Below are positions 49,357 to 57,031 of a stretch of 64,000 nucleotides of DNA, piece by piece; within the stretch, counting starts at the first letter, position 1; the number at the start of each line of letters is the position of its first letter. The DNA lies in assembly GCF_900113605.1 (NCBI RefSeq), contig NZ_FOPY01000007.1, forward strand, positions 1 through 64,000. Reading direction: 5' to 3'. Origin of the DNA: Modicisalibacter xianhensis (GTDB lineage: Bacteria; Pseudomonadota; Gammaproteobacteria; Pseudomonadales; Halomonadaceae). The notes below the pieces were generated by a model. The model had not been told where the DNA came from. It saw only the letters and a program-made list of their open reading frames with translations, and made no database searches. A program made the translations under genes and the position numbers.

Positions 49357-50709
49357 TTGAACCGGACGCATCCTTCTTTACAACGTCAGCTCTGGCAACA
49401 GACCTGGCCCATGGCACTCGGCGTATTTTCCCTGCTGGGATTCCAGCTCGTCGACAGTGCGTTCATTGCCCGGCTAGGGACCGCGCCCCTGGCAGCGCAA
49501 TCGTTTACCTTTCCCATGGCGTTTTTGATCATCGGTGTCCAGGTCGGCATCGGTATCGCCATCGCCGCATTGATCTCCCGTGCCCTGGGCGCAGGTGAAG
49601 AAGCCCGGGCGCGGCGTCTGGGCAGCTTGGTGCTGGTGGGTGGAAGCCTGTTAATCGCTGCGTTGTGTATCGCGCTATGGCTTTGGCAAATGCCCATCTT
49701 TCGCCAGCTTGGCGCGGACGACTCCCTCCTGCCACTGATCCGCCGTTACTGGGGGCCGCAGTTGCTGGCTGCCTGGGTAGGTGCCGTACTCTACTTCGGT
49801 TACAGCCTGTTCCGGGCCCACGGCGATACGCGCCTGCCAGGCAAGTTGATGGTGTTGACCAGTCTGATCAATCTGGCGCTTGATCCACTGTTGATTTTCG
49901 GCCTCGGCGATTGGTCCGGGTTGGGTCTGCCTGGAGCAGCCTGGGCCACAGCCTTGGCGTTTACCCTAGGGCTGGGTGTCCTGGCCTGGCGGCTACGCCA
50001 GACCGACTGGCTGGCAACCGTCGGGCTCATCGACGAGGCCCGTACCTCGACCCGACCGTTCATGGGCATCGCGGGTCCGGCCATGATCAGTCAGTTGATG
50101 CCGCCTCTTGCCGCCATGCTGGCCACGGCCATCGTCGCTGATCTGGGAGAAACGGCGGTTGCGGCCTGGGGGTTGGCCAGTCGGCTCGAGACCGTATCAT
50201 TGATGGTGGTGCTGGCGCTGACCATGTCATTGCCGCCGTGGCTGGGGCGTTGTTATGGCGGGGGTGACTGGCAACAAATTCGTCGTCTCATGACGCTGGC
50301 GACCAAGGTGGTGGTCATCTGGCAGTTGGGGCTTGGTGTGGTGCTGGCACTGCTGGCACCTTGGGTGGCCAGCTTACTGGCGGGCAATCCAGACGTTCGC
50401 GTCGAACTTGCCATGCTTATTTGTGGGCTACTGCCCAGTTATGCGTTGCTGGGCGTCTGCATGCTCGTGGTTTCTGCCTCCAATGCGCTGGGGTGGCCGC
50501 TGCGTGCCATGGTCATGTCCTGCGTACGGCTATTCGTTTGCTATTTGCCCTGTCTCTGGTTGGGAGCGCAGTGGGGTGGGGTGCTGGGAATCGCCATTGG
50601 GGCAGCGGTCGGCAATGCTCTGGCAGGCGCCCTGGCCTGGGGACTGTATAGCCGTTCGCTGGGTAATGCAGGAAAGGTAGAAGCAAACACTGTTTGCATA
50701 AGTAAATAG
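49357..50709 (+). CDS. MATE-family efflux protein (DinF/NorM type)
   Basis: 450 residues from a TTG at 49357 with GGAG seven bases upstream; a start at the next ATG (49410) would cut into helix 1. About twelve membrane helices in two similar halves, with the conserved D-S-A-F-I-A-R-L-G in the first half. These proteins export cationic drugs or metabolites by Na+ or H+ exchange in the inner membrane. The substrate cannot be predicted. Confidence 0.88.
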   Translation: MNRTHPSLQRQLWQQTWPMALGVFSLLGFQLVDSAFIARLGTAPLAAQSFTFPMAFLIIGVQVGIGIAIAALISRALGAGEEARARRLGSLVLVGGSLLIAALCIALWLWQMPIFRQLGADDSLLPLIRRYWGPQLLAAWVGAVLYFGYSLFRAHGDTRLPGKLMVLTSLINLALDPLLIFGLGDWSGLGLPGAAWATALAFTLGLGVLAWRLRQTDWLATVGLIDEARTSTRPFMGIAGPAMISQLMPPLAAMLATAIVADLGETAVAAWGLASRLETVSLMVVLALTMSLPPWLGRCYGGGDWQQIRRLMTLATKVVVIWQLGLGVVLALLAPWVASLLAGNPDVRVELAMLICGLLPSYALLGVCMLVVSASNALGWPLRAMVMSCVRLFVCYLPCLWLGAQWGGVLGIAIGAAVGNALAGALAWGLYSRSLGNAGKVEANTVCISK

Positions 50710-50839
50710 GGGTAAATAATCCAAACAGTCGTGGCCTCGGCCGGTTGCTCGCAGATCTGAGGTGGGCCGCGAGCCGGCCCATTGACCTGAGCGGACTGGA
50801 TATTCGCCATGAACAAGGGTAAAGCGCTTGATAAGGACT

Positions 50840-50869
50840 GCAGCAGGCGGACTTCTGTCGGCCTGCTGC
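50840..50869. other. Stem-loop at the 3' end of terC
   Basis: GCAGCAGGC pairs perfectly with GCCTGCTGC around a 12-base loop, eight bases from the terC stop. T-runs are short on both strands. It could end transcription of the convergent MATE and terC genes. Confidence 0.55.
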
Positions 50870-50877
50870 GTTTGGAA

Positions 50878-51873
50878 TTAGCGCTCGGCGACACGCGCTA
50901 TGCGCGTCCTGAGCAGGCTGGCGACCGTGGTAACGACCAGCGTACCGATGATGATCGTCAATGACAGCCAGATGGGAATCTCCGGAGCCCAGTGAATCGG
51001 CTCGCCACCATTGATAAACGCGATACTATTGGTGTGCAGGGCTTCAAGAACCAGCTTGACGCCGATAAAACCGAGGATTACCGACAGACCCAGGCCCAGA
51101 TAGACCAGGCGATCCAGCAGACCACCCAGCAGGAAGTAGAGCTGTAGCAGGCCGAGCAAGGCGAAGGCATTGGTGGTGAAGACGATATAGGGTTCCTTGG
51201 TCAGGCCGTAGATGGCGGGAATCGAGTCCAGCGCGAACAGCAGATCTGTGAAACCCAGTGCAACTACGACGAAGAACAGCGGCGTAGCCAGGCGCTTGCC
51301 GTCGACACGGGCGAATAACTGGTTGCCATGGTAATCAGTGGTGGCAGGAAACCAGCGATGTGCCCAGCGCTCGATGCGGGTCGGCTGGCTGGGTTCGTCG
51401 ACGTCATGCTTGCCACGAAAATGATCTCTGGCCAAATGTACGGCGGTATACAGCAGGAAGGCACCGAATACGTAGAAGACCCAACTAAATTGGGCGATGG
51501 CGGCAGCACCTAGGGCGATGAAGATACCGCGCATGATCAAGGCAATCGCAATACCGATCAGCAGCACCTTCTGCTGATAGATTCGGGGCACCGCAAAGCG
51601 GGCCATGATAATCACGAACACGAACAGGTTATCGACCGACAGACTCTTTTCGGTGATGAATCCTGCAAAGTACTCGGAGCCGTGCTGAGGCCCCCAGACC
51701 AGCCACAGGCCTACCCCGAACAGCATGGCCAGGGTGATGAAGAACGCGGACCAGCAGGCCGCTTCCTTCATGGTCGGCTCGTGCGGCTTGCGTGCGTGAA
51801 AGGCGAAGTCGAAAATAAACAAGGCAGTAATGGCGGCGATGGTTGCCAGCCACACCCAGACAGGTACGCTCAT
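50878..51873 (-). CDS. TerC-family membrane protein (Alx/YkoY type)
   Basis: 331 residues, nine or so membrane helices, with the family segments S-V-D-N-L-F-V-F near residue 80 and F-A-L-D-S-I-P-A near residue 215 whose acidic residues bind metal. E. coli Alx and Bacillus YkoY/MeeF/MeeY are Mn2+ exporters of this family. The ATG follows CCGGAGAA. The 5' leader resembles a yybP-ykoY riboswitch, which supports a role in manganese homeostasis. Confidence 0.88.
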   Translation of the reverse strand: MSVPVWVWLATIAAITALFIFDFAFHARKPHEPTMKEAACWSAFFITLAMLFGVGLWLVWGPQHGSEYFAGFITEKSLSVDNLFVFVIIMARFAVPRIYQQKVLLIGIAIALIMRGIFIALGAAAIAQFSWVFYVFGAFLLYTAVHLARDHFRGKHDVDEPSQPTRIERWAHRWFPATTDYHGNQLFARVDGKRLATPLFFVVVALGFTDLLFALDSIPAIYGLTKEPYIVFTTNAFALLGLLQLYFLLGGLLDRLVYLGLGLSVILGFIGVKLVLEALHTNSIAFINGGEPIHWAPEIPIWLSLTIIIGTLVVTTVASLLRTRIARVAER

Positions 51874-51894
51874 GGAAGTTCTCCGGTAGACGTG

Positions 51895-52022
51895 ATGTTA
51901 CCGAAAGTCTCTTCCGCATCGACCAGGCGATACCGCTGTCACCGGGACTGTCGTCCGTGCTGACGATGACAGCATTGGCTGGATGCTCAAGTCGGCTCCA
52001 ACCGAGGAATACTCCCTTTCAA
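51895..52022 (-). ncRNA. Likely yybP-ykoY manganese riboswitch in the terC leader
   Basis: Read on the minus strand, the leader has GGGAGTA at 52016-52010 (the family usually begins with GGGGAGUA), a central GTCATCGTCAGC segment, a CCCGGTGAC element and GAAGAGACTTTCGG just before the terC ribosome site. Several helices can be drawn, including CGGTTGGAGCCG. Together with the terC gene downstream, the classic target, this fits the Mn2+-sensing yybP-ykoY class. A covariance-model search would decide it; I cannot run one. Confidence 0.55.
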
Positions 52023-52138
52023 GCCTTTGCATTGTGCGGCGTTGCCGATCTGGACGCAACGGGCGTTTTTCCCATTCTGGTACGCTTTTCTGATGAAAAT
52101 GGCGGCAATGGCTTACACGTAAATTTAACATAGGTGGG

Positions 52139-52154
52139 CTTACAAGAATGTAAG
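52139..52154. promoter_or_regulatory. CTTACA-N4-TGTAAG palindrome
   Basis: A perfect 16-bp dyad in the gap between divergent terC and the gene at 52,344. A further CTTACA lies at 52112-52117, and another at 53093-53098 before the YqhA-family gene. It could be a shared operator of this small group of membrane-protein genes. Confidence 0.35.
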
Positions 52155-52343
52155 GTTGTGCGATATTGGGATTGCTGAGTCAGGAGGGCTCTTCAGGGAG
52201 TACGAGCAGGGACGCTCGCCCAGGGATGGGACTTCTCCAACCTCTGATTTTCCTTGCCCTATCGCATTGCACCGCTCGCTGGCGTACTGGCCATACGAAG
52301 GCCTATGCTAGGAATATTACCAATCGCTCAAGGAGTTGTAGGG

Positions 52344-53012
52344 ATGCGGGGGAGCCGGCCGCACCGATGGATTACTCATGCACTGCAGGCATGTCTCGTC
52401 GTCGAGGCGCTGCTCGCCCTGATGAATCGGCAATGGTATTTGGCTTTCGTCAGTCTATTGGTCGTTCTTATTACCTTCTTTCCTCTCCTGTTCGAACGCC
52501 AGTTTCGAATTCGCACACCTCCTCCATTACAGCTTCTTACCTTCGGTTTCGTGATTGCTGCACTCTTGCTGGGCGAGGGCAGGGGGTTCTATTCACGTTT
52601 CTGGTGGTGGGACATCGCCTTGCATACCGTGGCCGGGGGATTGTTCAGTGCCGTGGGGTTTCTGCTGGCCTATGGTGGCAACGGAATGCGGCGAGTCGAG
52701 GACTCAATCATCAAGCCGGGCTTCATTGCACTGTTTGCGTTGATGTTCTCGCTTGGCATGGGGGTATTCTGGGAGATCTTCGAATTCAGCATGGATAGCC
52801 TGTTCGGCACCCGCATGCAGCGCGCCACGCAGGGCAATTCTTCTGGCCTGACAGATACCATGTGGGATCTGGTCATGAATACTCTGGGAGCCTTGGTCGT
52901 TTCTGCCCTGGGTTGGCGATGCCTGAAGTATGCCGAACAAGGCATCTTTCTGAAGGATTGGATTGATACATTCATCGAGCGCAATCCTCGCTTGTTCAGA
53001 AAGCCGCACTAG
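52344..53012 (+). CDS. Membrane protein of unknown function (DUF2238/YjdF-like)
   Basis: 222 residues from the ATG at 52344, which has AAGGAG at eight bases; longer in-frame starts upstream lack a site. Six hydrophobic segments are visible, with polar or acidic residues inside the membrane (W-W-W-D-I-A-L-H-T near residue 95, F-W-E-I-F-E-F near residue 145, D-T-M-W-D near 178). The pattern resembles DUF2238 membrane proteins. The conserved-looking acidic and histidine residues hint at metal or ion handling, which would suit its place beside terC. Function unknown. Confidence 0.65.
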   Translation: MRGSRPHRWITHALQACLVVEALLALMNRQWYLAFVSLLVVLITFFPLLFERQFRIRTPPPLQLLTFGFVIAALLLGEGRGFYSRFWWWDIALHTVAGGLFSAVGFLLAYGGNGMRRVEDSIIKPGFIALFALMFSLGMGVFWEIFEFSMDSLFGTRMQRATQGNSSGLTDTMWDLVMNTLGALVVSALGWRCLKYAEQGIFLKDWIDTFIERNPRLFRKPH

Positions 53013-53116
53013 CTCGCCCAAAGGCATGGGTTGGTGATACTCGTCGAGGCCAATAGGCACGGGCCATGTCGTTGTGCTTTAGTGGTGACATTCTTACATC
53101 AATGCAGTGAGGCACC

Positions 53117-53674
53117 ATGTCCGACCCGGTCAAGCCATCCCTTTCCGAAAAATCGACACAGAGCAGGCTGGAGCGTCGTTGGGAACGCTTTTTATGGAAT
53201 TCCCGTCTCCTGGTCATGGCGGCAGTCATTCCCAGCCTGATTGGCGCCCTGGTGCTGTTCATCATCGGTACGCTCGATATCTTTGGCATCGTCATCGATG
53301 CCATTGCGTACTATCTGCTGGGTAGCGAGCAAGATATTCACGAAACGGTCGTGCCCAGCATTGTCATGGCCGTGGACATCTATCTCATCGCCATTGTGTT
53401 GCTGATCTTCGGGCTCGGCGTCTATCGTCTTTTCGTTTCGCCCATCGAGCAGGCCGAGGATTACGCGCCACGGCATCCTTTCAACGTCGAATCGTTCGAC
53501 CAACTGAAAGACAAGATTGCCCGTGTGGTCATCCTGGCCGTGATCATTGAGTTCTTTCGAGCCGTGGTGGATATCCGGTTTCAGACGCCTCTCGATGCGA
53601 TCTACCTCGCCCTGTCGGTGCTTGCTCTGGCCGTTGCGATCTATCTGATGAGCCTGACCCACAAAGGCGAATGA
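53117..53674 (+). CDS. YqhA-family (UPF0114) membrane protein
   Basis: 185 residues: a charged N-terminus, then membrane helices near residues 32-55, 62-80, 90-112, 140-158 and 162-180. The motifs S-R-L-L-V-M-A-A-V-I-P and Y-L-I-A-I-V-L-L-I-F-G-L-G-V-Y identify the UPF0114/YqhA family, which has no established function. The upstream gap holds a CTTACA half-site also seen next to terC. Confidence 0.82.
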   Translation: MSDPVKPSLSEKSTQSRLERRWERFLWNSRLLVMAAVIPSLIGALVLFIIGTLDIFGIVIDAIAYYLLGSEQDIHETVVPSIVMAVDIYLIAIVLLIFGLGVYRLFVSPIEQAEDYAPRHPFNVESFDQLKDKIARVVILAVIIEFFRAVVDIRFQTPLDAIYLALSVLALAVAIYLMSLTHKGE

Positions 53675-53796
53675 TTTCGAGGCCAAGCTTATTCGTTAAC
53701 CCCTATGGCCGGTTATTTTCGTGGGGCTCGGCGCTTGGCTTGCAGGACAGTATCGAGGTGCGCCACGGAGCCTGCCCATGAGCCGGCTCTTTTGTA

Positions 53797-53960
53797 TAAA
53801 AAAACCCGGCGATACGCCGGGAGAGGAACGAGAACGAGACTGCTTGGGACATCAACATAAGCATGGGCATTACTGAGGTAAAAACATGCATGATTAAAAT
53901 CTAGCGGAACCAGCAAGAAGCGAATCGATTTTTTCGTAATTTAAGGTGGTTTTTTGTTAT
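53797..53960 (-). ncRNA. Possible minus-strand small RNA or leader with terminator
   Basis: A textbook minus-strand terminator lies at 53821-53798: a perfect 7-bp stem CCCGGCG/CGCCGGG with a 3-base loop and seven Ts. There is no minus-strand gene that it could end within 800 bases except the tRNA-Leu far upstream, so a short transcript must start in between; TAAAAT near 53960 could be a -10 box. Overlapping short frames run through the terminator and so are not convincing as proteins. The 5' end is a guess. Confidence 0.4.
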
Positions 53961-54342
53961 TTTATTTCTTCCGATGCGGTCGATAAAGATTTGAGTAACG
54001 CGTGGTTCTGGCTCACTCCTGCCGCGCATATGGCTTGGCCCAGCTCACCGAGACGGGCCAATCGCAGCGACACTCAGCCGAAGAACTGGCCGGCATCAAG
54101 CTATAGTTTCGAGCATTGAGATGCCAGATCCCCTTCGGTTAAAAAAGCATGACATAACATGCCTTTTATTGAACCGAGTTGTGATCTACCTTGTCACGGT
54201 GTTTCATACGACGTCTTGTCGTCTCGGTCTGTTTCTGGCGCCGTACCTTCCCTCGCCAAGCCCGACCAGGGATGGGCTCTCGCTCCGACAACTCGTATCT
54301 CCTAGGCTGGCCGACGCAGCCCTGACTCATGCTTACGCATCT
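53961..54342. other. Low-coding gap, possible gene relic
   Basis: Between the terminator and the sRNA control box I see no convincing protein gene. On the plus strand, bases 53999 to 54106 can be read as about 35 codons ending in A-E-E-L-A-G-I-K-L and TAG, with a natural composition; this could be the 3' remnant of a lost gene. The 86-codon plus-strand frame from 54121 has shadow-like composition and no ribosome site. Confidence 0.3.
54166..54330 (-). CDS. Possible small arginine-rich protein (54 residues)
   Basis: A minus-strand frame from ATG 54330 encodes 54 residues, strongly basic (about eleven Arg and four Lys), ending T-R-R-R-M-K-H-R-D-K-V. It is shaped like small ribosome-associated proteins but matches no family I know, and the ribosome site is poor. 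It lies immediately beside the GacA-type box of the sRNA. Listed with low confidence. Confidence 0.22.
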   Translation of the reverse strand: MSQGCVGQPRRYELSEREPIPGRAWRGKVRRQKQTETTRRRMKHRDKVDHNSVQ

Positions 54343-54360
54343 TGTCAGTTATCTCTTATA
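54343..54360 (+). promoter_or_regulatory. GacA-type upstream activating box
   Basis: TGTCAG-TTATCT-CTTATA matches the GacA box TGTAAG-N6-CTTACA at 10 of 12 specified positions with exact spacing. It lies about 55-73 bases before the likely start of the sRNA, where a CATAGT -10-like hexamer stands at 54404-54409. GacA boxes of this kind drive rsmX/Y/Z genes. Confidence 0.65.
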
Positions 54361-54414
54361 AGCTTAACTATCACAGGTTAAATAATCTGTGCTCCAAAGC
54401 AGGCATAGTGACTT

Positions 54415-54556
54415 ACGTAGACACGGAGTTGTCGCAATGGAACCCGGGCAAGGAAGCCTGATGAACCAAGGATGCATGAGCAGGATCGCTCATGGGTGGG
54501 CAGCAGGAAGCATAGCGCCACGCAAAGCCCGGCCTTCACAGGCCGGGCTTTATTAA
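54415..54556 (+). ncRNA. Rsm/CsrB-family regulatory sRNA (CsrA-sequestering)
   Basis: About 140 bases containing six GGA motifs (54425, 54439, 54452, 54470, 54483, 54506), the binding element of CsrA/RsmA. Three sit in hairpin loops: GACA-CGGAGT-TGTC (54420-54433), GGC-AAGGAA-GCC, and the 7-bp stem CATGAGC/GCTCATG with loop AGGATC (54475-54494). The transcript ends in a strong terminator and is preceded by a GacA-type box. Length, motif density, loop placement and promoter all match RsmX/Y/Z-type RNAs that titrate CsrA under GacS/GacA control. The 5' end is estimated. Confidence 0.72.
54524..54556 (+). terminator. Terminator of the Rsm-type sRNA
   Basis: A perfect 11-bp stem (54524-54534 with 54541-54551) around TTCACA, whose 3' arm ends in TTT and is followed by ATT. 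On the minus strand it could also stop read-through from tRNA-Leu. Confidence 0.85.
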
Positions 54557-54641
54557 TTGGAATTCCGGAAATAATTAATGCTCATGCGAGACGGTCTTAG
54601 GGAGAGCTGGCTTGCAACCTATTGATTCGTAAGCATTAAGT

Positions 54642-54726
54642 TGGTGCGGATGGGGAGACTCGAACTCCCACGCCGTGAGGCACTGGAACCTAAATCCAGC
54701 GTGTCTACCAATTCCACCACATCCGC
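54642..54726 (-). tRNA. tRNA-Leu (anticodon UAG)
   Basis: 85 bases on the minus strand, with acceptor GCGGATG pairing CATCCGC, discriminator A and encoded CCA (54644-54642). The anticodon arm CTGGA-TTTAGGT-TCCAG gives anticodon TAG, reading CUA and related leucine codons. The long variable arm is that of a class II tRNA, and the T loop GTTCGAGTC is intact. Confidence 0.97.
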
Positions 54727-54748
54727 ATCAGGGGGCAGGAACCGCCGT

Positions 54749-54776
54749 ATTGTACGGACCGCTTCGCCCAAGTCAA
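54749..54776 (-). promoter_or_regulatory. Sigma70 promoter of tRNA-Leu
   Basis: On the minus strand TTGACT (54776-54771) and TACAAT (54754-54749) are 16 bases apart, about 20 bases before the tRNA 5' end. A GC-rich stretch follows the -10 box, as in stringently controlled promoters. Confidence 0.75.
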
Positions 54777-54783
54777 TCGCTAC

Positions 54784-55491
54784 TTAAAGACCGCTCAAAT
54801 ACTCGGCTGCCTGTGCGGCCTTGGCCTGCAACTCCGACAGGTTCGAAGACTCTGCTGATGTGTCACCCAACCAAGGTATCGCGCCCAGAAAAGGGGCGTC
54901 CAGGCAGCGATGTAGTGTTTCCAGGTTAGCCTCGTATTCGCGCATGTTTGGGTCGATCTGGTTCGCGACCCAGCCCGTGACACGTAACCCCTCGGCACGG
55001 ATAGCCTCCAAGGTCAGCCGGGCGTGACTGATACATCCCAGGCGCATGCCGACAACCAGTATCACCGGCAACTCGAGCCGAACCGCCAAGCCACTGAGGT
55101 CCTCCTCTGCGTTGAGGGGGACGCGCCACCCTCCGGCGCCTTCGATGAGGATGGTGTCCTCGGGCCTCGCATCCAAGATTCTCTGAAGCATGCGCTCGAG
55201 ATCGTCGAGACATACCTGCACCCCTGCGCGCTGCGCGGCGAGGTGGGGGGCAATGGCGGGCTCGAGTGCCACCGGATTCACCGTGGCGTAATCGACCGGG
55301 GGAAAAGACTGCGCCTGGAGTAGCAGGGCATCGATGTTGCGCAGCATGCCACCAACGCGCTCGCAACCCGCGGCGACTGGCTTGAGGCCTAGGGTGGTGC
55401 GGCCCTGACGACGTGCGCTGGCCAGAAGAGCGGCGCTGACGAATGTCTTGCCGGCATCGGTGTCAGTGCCTGTCACGAAATAGCGGCTCAT
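54784..55491 (-). CDS. bioD: Dethiobiotin synthetase
   Basis: 235 residues. The P-loop G-T-D-T-D-A-G-K-T is at residues 8-16 and E-G-A-G-G-W near residue 114 binds the nucleotide and substrate. It forms the ureido ring of dethiobiotin from diaminopelargonate, CO2 and ATP. Last gene of bioBFHCD; three bases separate it from bioC. Confidence 0.95.
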   Translation of the reverse strand: MSRYFVTGTDTDAGKTFVSAALLASARRQGRTTLGLKPVAAGCERVGGMLRNIDALLLQAQSFPPVDYATVNPVALEPAIAPHLAAQRAGVQVCLDDLERMLQRILDARPEDTILIEGAGGWRVPLNAEEDLSGLAVRLELPVILVVGMRLGCISHARLTLEAIRAEGLRVTGWVANQIDPNMREYEANLETLHRCLDAPFLGAIPWLGDTSAESSNLSELQAKAAQAAEYLSGL

Positions 55492-55494
55492 GGC

Positions 55495-56295
55495 TTATCC
55501 GGGCTTGTTGAGTTCGAGGGTCAGGCGTTGGTAGGTGACGGGCAGGCCGGCGGGTTGGCGCAGTGCTTCGTAGCGTTGCCGGGCATGGGCCACATCGCGG
55601 CGTGTCAATACGGGACCGCCGTGGGAGACCTGGGCGCCGATGCCCTTGATCGAGGCCATGACGGCGCTGAGATCCGGATAGTAGAAACTTTCGGCGGCTT
55701 GCTCCAGGCGAATCTCGAAGCCGGCCTGGCGAGCGGCCAGATAGACCTGTCGGGAACTGGCGAAGCGCTCCACGGCAGCAGGCTTGTCTGGATGTGACCA
55801 GGCTTGGATAACCTCCGCCAGGGTCCCCGGAGCCAGAGTATTGATCAAGGCACAACCGCCTGGAGCGAGCACACGATGCAGCTCATCGAAAACCCCTTGC
55901 AGGTCACGGCACCACTGGATTGCCAGGTTGGAAAACACCAGGTCGAGGCTTTGGCTGGTCAGCGGCATTGTCAAGGCGTCTCCACATAGCCATCGGCCCT
56001 GTCCAGCGTGACGGCGGCGGGCTTCTCCGAGCATGCCGAGTGCCAGGTCGAGCCCGATAGCTTGTACCCGGTAGTGATCGGAAAGCCGGGCCGTCCAGTG
56101 CCCGGGGCCACAGCCCAGGTCGAGTACTGTGGTGGCTCGCTCGGGCAGGCGCTGCCAGAGCGCCAGGCCCATGGCATGCTGGGCCTGGGCGCGACTTGTA
56201 TAGGCGGTGGCGGCCCGACTGAAGGCGTGGCTGACGCGACGTCGCCAGGCATGATCATGATGGGCGGGTAGAACCCGTGTACCTTCAACTTGCAT
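55495..56295 (-). CDS. bioC: Malonyl-ACP O-methyltransferase
   Basis: 266 residues from the ATG at 56295, inside the bioH 3' end; the frame stays open far upstream, but that part is antisense-like shadow of bioH. SAM loop D-L-G-C-G-P-G near residue 56 and the N-T-L-A-P-G-T-L segment near residue 150 fit BioC. It methylates malonyl-ACP to start pimeloyl synthesis. It is adjacent to bioH, which later removes the methyl group. Confidence 0.93.
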   Translation of the reverse strand: MQVEGTRVLPAHHDHAWRRRVSHAFSRAATAYTSRAQAQHAMGLALWQRLPERATTVLDLGCGPGHWTARLSDHYRVQAIGLDLALGMLGEARRRHAGQGRWLCGDALTMPLTSQSLDLVFSNLAIQWCRDLQGVFDELHRVLAPGGCALINTLAPGTLAEVIQAWSHPDKPAAVERFASSRQVYLAARQAGFEIRLEQAAESFYYPDLSAVMASIKGIGAQVSHGGPVLTRRDVAHARQRYEALRQPAGLPVTYQRLTLELNKPG

Positions 56296-57031
56296 GGATG
56301 GCTTCCGCCGTGGACCGGCCCACCCCGAAGGCATCCACAAGGCGAGCGAGCTTGCGGGCCAACTCTGCCGGGGCCGAAAGCTGGGGACAATGTCCGCAGT
56401 CAGGCAGGGCGATGGCGGGGTGATAACGTGCCATGGCCGGGACCAGTGGGTCGCTGGCACCATGCAGGTAGATGACGGGGCAAGTGGCCCGGTCCAGCGT
56501 GTCATGCAGGTCGAGACGGGCAAGCTGCTCCAGGCCGCCGGCCAGCGTGGCGGTATCGGCCGGCAATCTATCGCCAAGCAGCGCATCGAGGCAGTGGCGA
56601 GCATGGCGTGGCGAAGGTTCGCCACTGGCTTGCCAGCGTAAGAAGTGCTGCCACGTTCGCTGCGGGTCCCGTGAGAAGGCCCGGCGGAACGTGGCGATTT
56701 CCTGAGAACTAACGCCGCCACGATCGTCGTTCACGAAACGCGGTACGGCACCAAGCATGATTAGGGCTCGCGGGGCGGGCAGGTGGTCCAATAGCGCGCC
56801 GGCCAGCATGCCGCCCAATGACCAGCCGACCCAGATCGCGTCGGCAGGCAGGCTGTCACGCATCGCCTGGGCCAGAGCGTCGAGATCGGTTGGGTTGGCG
56901 AGCCCAGGACGCTGCCCGTAGCCGGGCCAGTCCGGGTGGGAAACGCTCAGGTGGGCGGGCCAGTATGGGGCCAGTCGCTGCCATAGGCGAGTATCGATGC
57001 CCCAGCCGGACAACAGCACGAGCTGTGTCAT
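56285..57031 (-). CDS. bioH: Pimeloyl-ACP methyl ester carboxylesterase
   Basis: 248 residues of the alpha/beta-hydrolase fold with S71 in G-W-S-L-G, an acid in the G-A-S-D-P-L segment near residue 199 and the histidine in D-C-G-H-C-P near residue 220. It demethylates pimeloyl-ACP methyl ester to end the BioC-dependent cycle. Overlaps bioF by four bases and bioC by eleven. Confidence 0.92.
   Translation of the reverse strand: MTQLVLLSGWGIDTRLWQRLAPYWPAHLSVSHPDWPGYGQRPGLANPTDLDALAQAMRDSLPADAIWVGWSLGGMLAGALLDHLPAPRALIMLGAVPRFVNDDRGGVSSQEIATFRRAFSRDPQRTWQHFLRWQASGEPSPRHARHCLDALLGDRLPADTATLAGGLEQLARLDLHDTLDRATCPVIYLHGASDPLVPAMARYHPAIALPDCGHCPQLSAPAELARKLARLVDAFGVGRSTAEAIHAS

Noticed and set aside
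50809-50961. Plus-strand frame of about 50 codons after the MATE gene
   Set aside because: Most of it is antisense to the end of terC and covers a hairpin; no ribosome site.
53703-53916. Two overlapping minus-strand frames of 62 and 67 codons
   Set aside because: Both run straight through a strong terminator, so they could not be fully transcribed; the region is better described as a non-coding RNA or leader.
54121-54381. 86-codon plus-strand frame upstream of the sRNA
   Set aside because: No ribosome site, low-complexity composition, and it overlaps the GacA-type box, which explains that stretch better.
55495-56721. 408-codon version of bioC
   Set aside because: The N-terminal 142 residues are encoded opposite no start signal and overlap bioH in another frame; the ATG at 56295 gives the normal BioC length.
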